From JBEAOO01 sp041164825 (GTDB lineage Bacteria; Pseudomonadota; Gammaproteobacteria; Burkholderiales; Burkholderiaceae_C): a stretch of 5,507 bases of DNA. The stretch lies in NCBI GenBank assembly GCA_041164825.1, contig JBEAOO010000112.1:1-5507 (forward strand), in the 5' to 3' direction. The notes under the pieces are model-generated. The model was not told the DNA's origin. It searched no databases and saw only the letters and a list, made by a program, of their open reading frames with translations. Positions 5,269 through 5,507 of this stretch are shown piece after piece. Within the stretch, counting starts at the first letter, position 1, and each line of letters begins with the position of its first letter. A program made the translations under genes and the position numbers.

Positions 5269-5295
5269 ACGGATCTCGATTCTAAATCGGCGAGG

Positions 5296-5507
5296 TCAGG
5301 ACGTTTGCTCGTCGCGCGGCTCCTCGACCGGCCAGTCGCGGATGTAGGCCTTGAGCATGCGGTTCTCGAAGTCCTGCCCGTCGACCACGGCCTTGGCGAC
5401 GTCGTAGAACGAGATCACGCCCATCAGGGTGCGCTGGCTCATCACCGGCATGTAGCGCGCGTGGCGGCCGAGCATCATGCGGCGCACCTCGTCGATCTCG
5501 GTCTCGG
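5296..5507 (-). CDS. CBS-domain protein, C-terminal end (5' partial)
   Basis: The last 69 or so residues of a minus-strand gene that enters from the right edge; its start lies outside the window. The reading begins ...ETEIDEVRRMMLGRHARYMPVM and continues TLMGVISFYDVAKAVV, the closing half of a CBS domain: a helix, the RHARYMPV strand, then the GVISFYDV strand-helix. It ends with an acidic tail, EEPRDEQTS. CBS domains occur as pairs that bind adenosine nucleotides and sense energy state or regulate a partner. In many proteobacteria, small stand-alone proteins of about 145 residues consist of just two CBS domains ending this way, and this could be one. The partner is unknown. It is co-oriented with aroC 85 bp downstream, but a strong hairpin between them argues against simple co-transcription. 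Confidence 0.85.
   Translation of the reverse strand, partial: ETEIDEVRRMMLGRHARYMPVMSQRTLMGVISFYDVAKAVVDGQDFENRMLKAYIRDWPVEEPRDEQTS

Overview
The window is GC-rich, densely coded bacterial chromosome. The codon use, the AroC sequence, the CrgA/DmlR-type LysR regulator and the aroC–CBS neighbourhood suggest a betaproteobacterium of the order Burkholderiales, most likely Comamonadaceae. That placement is an inference from protein character; no search was run.

Layout from left to right. (1) Positions 1-1661, plus strand: the 3' end of a TldD-like metalloprotease gene, coupled by TGATG to a complete TldE/PmbA-like partner gene. Together they look like a two-gene operon for a TldD/TldE-type heteromeric peptidase. 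(2) Positions 1684-2462, minus strand: a small helical protein of unknown function with a Pro/Asp/Thr repeat tail, followed within 14 nt by a fused 4-oxalocrotonate-tautomerase-like enzyme. (3) Positions 2635-3549, plus strand: a LysR-family regulator divergent from that pair across 172 bp that contains a TTGC-N7-GCAA dyad. It is the obvious candidate controller of the tautomerase unit. (4) Positions 3550-4112: a gene-free stretch of about 560 bp between convergent genes, filled with repeats and palindromes. (5) Positions 4113-5210, minus strand: aroC (chorismate synthase), with a GNRA-loop terminator hairpin after it. (6) Positions 5296-5507, minus strand: the 3' end of a CBS-domain protein gene upstream of aroC, separated from it by a perfect 12-bp hairpin.

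The most interesting part is the gene-free stretch. It holds two nested palindromes (3673-3768 and 3816-3918) that appear to be copies of one element in opposite orientation. They share the sequences inside the outer stem (TTGCTCCGTGTCC-type and CTTT-CCTGCGCAAC-type). Their outer-stem and inner-stem sequences differ between the copies, yet each stem still pairs with itself. This looks like a REP-like or structured-RNA element whose fold is conserved more than its sequence. A TGGCTGGG tandem repeat and an AAGTTCG inverted-repeat cluster lie just beside it. The genes themselves belong to recognisable families; nothing resembles a defence system, CRISPR array, phage or insertion sequence.
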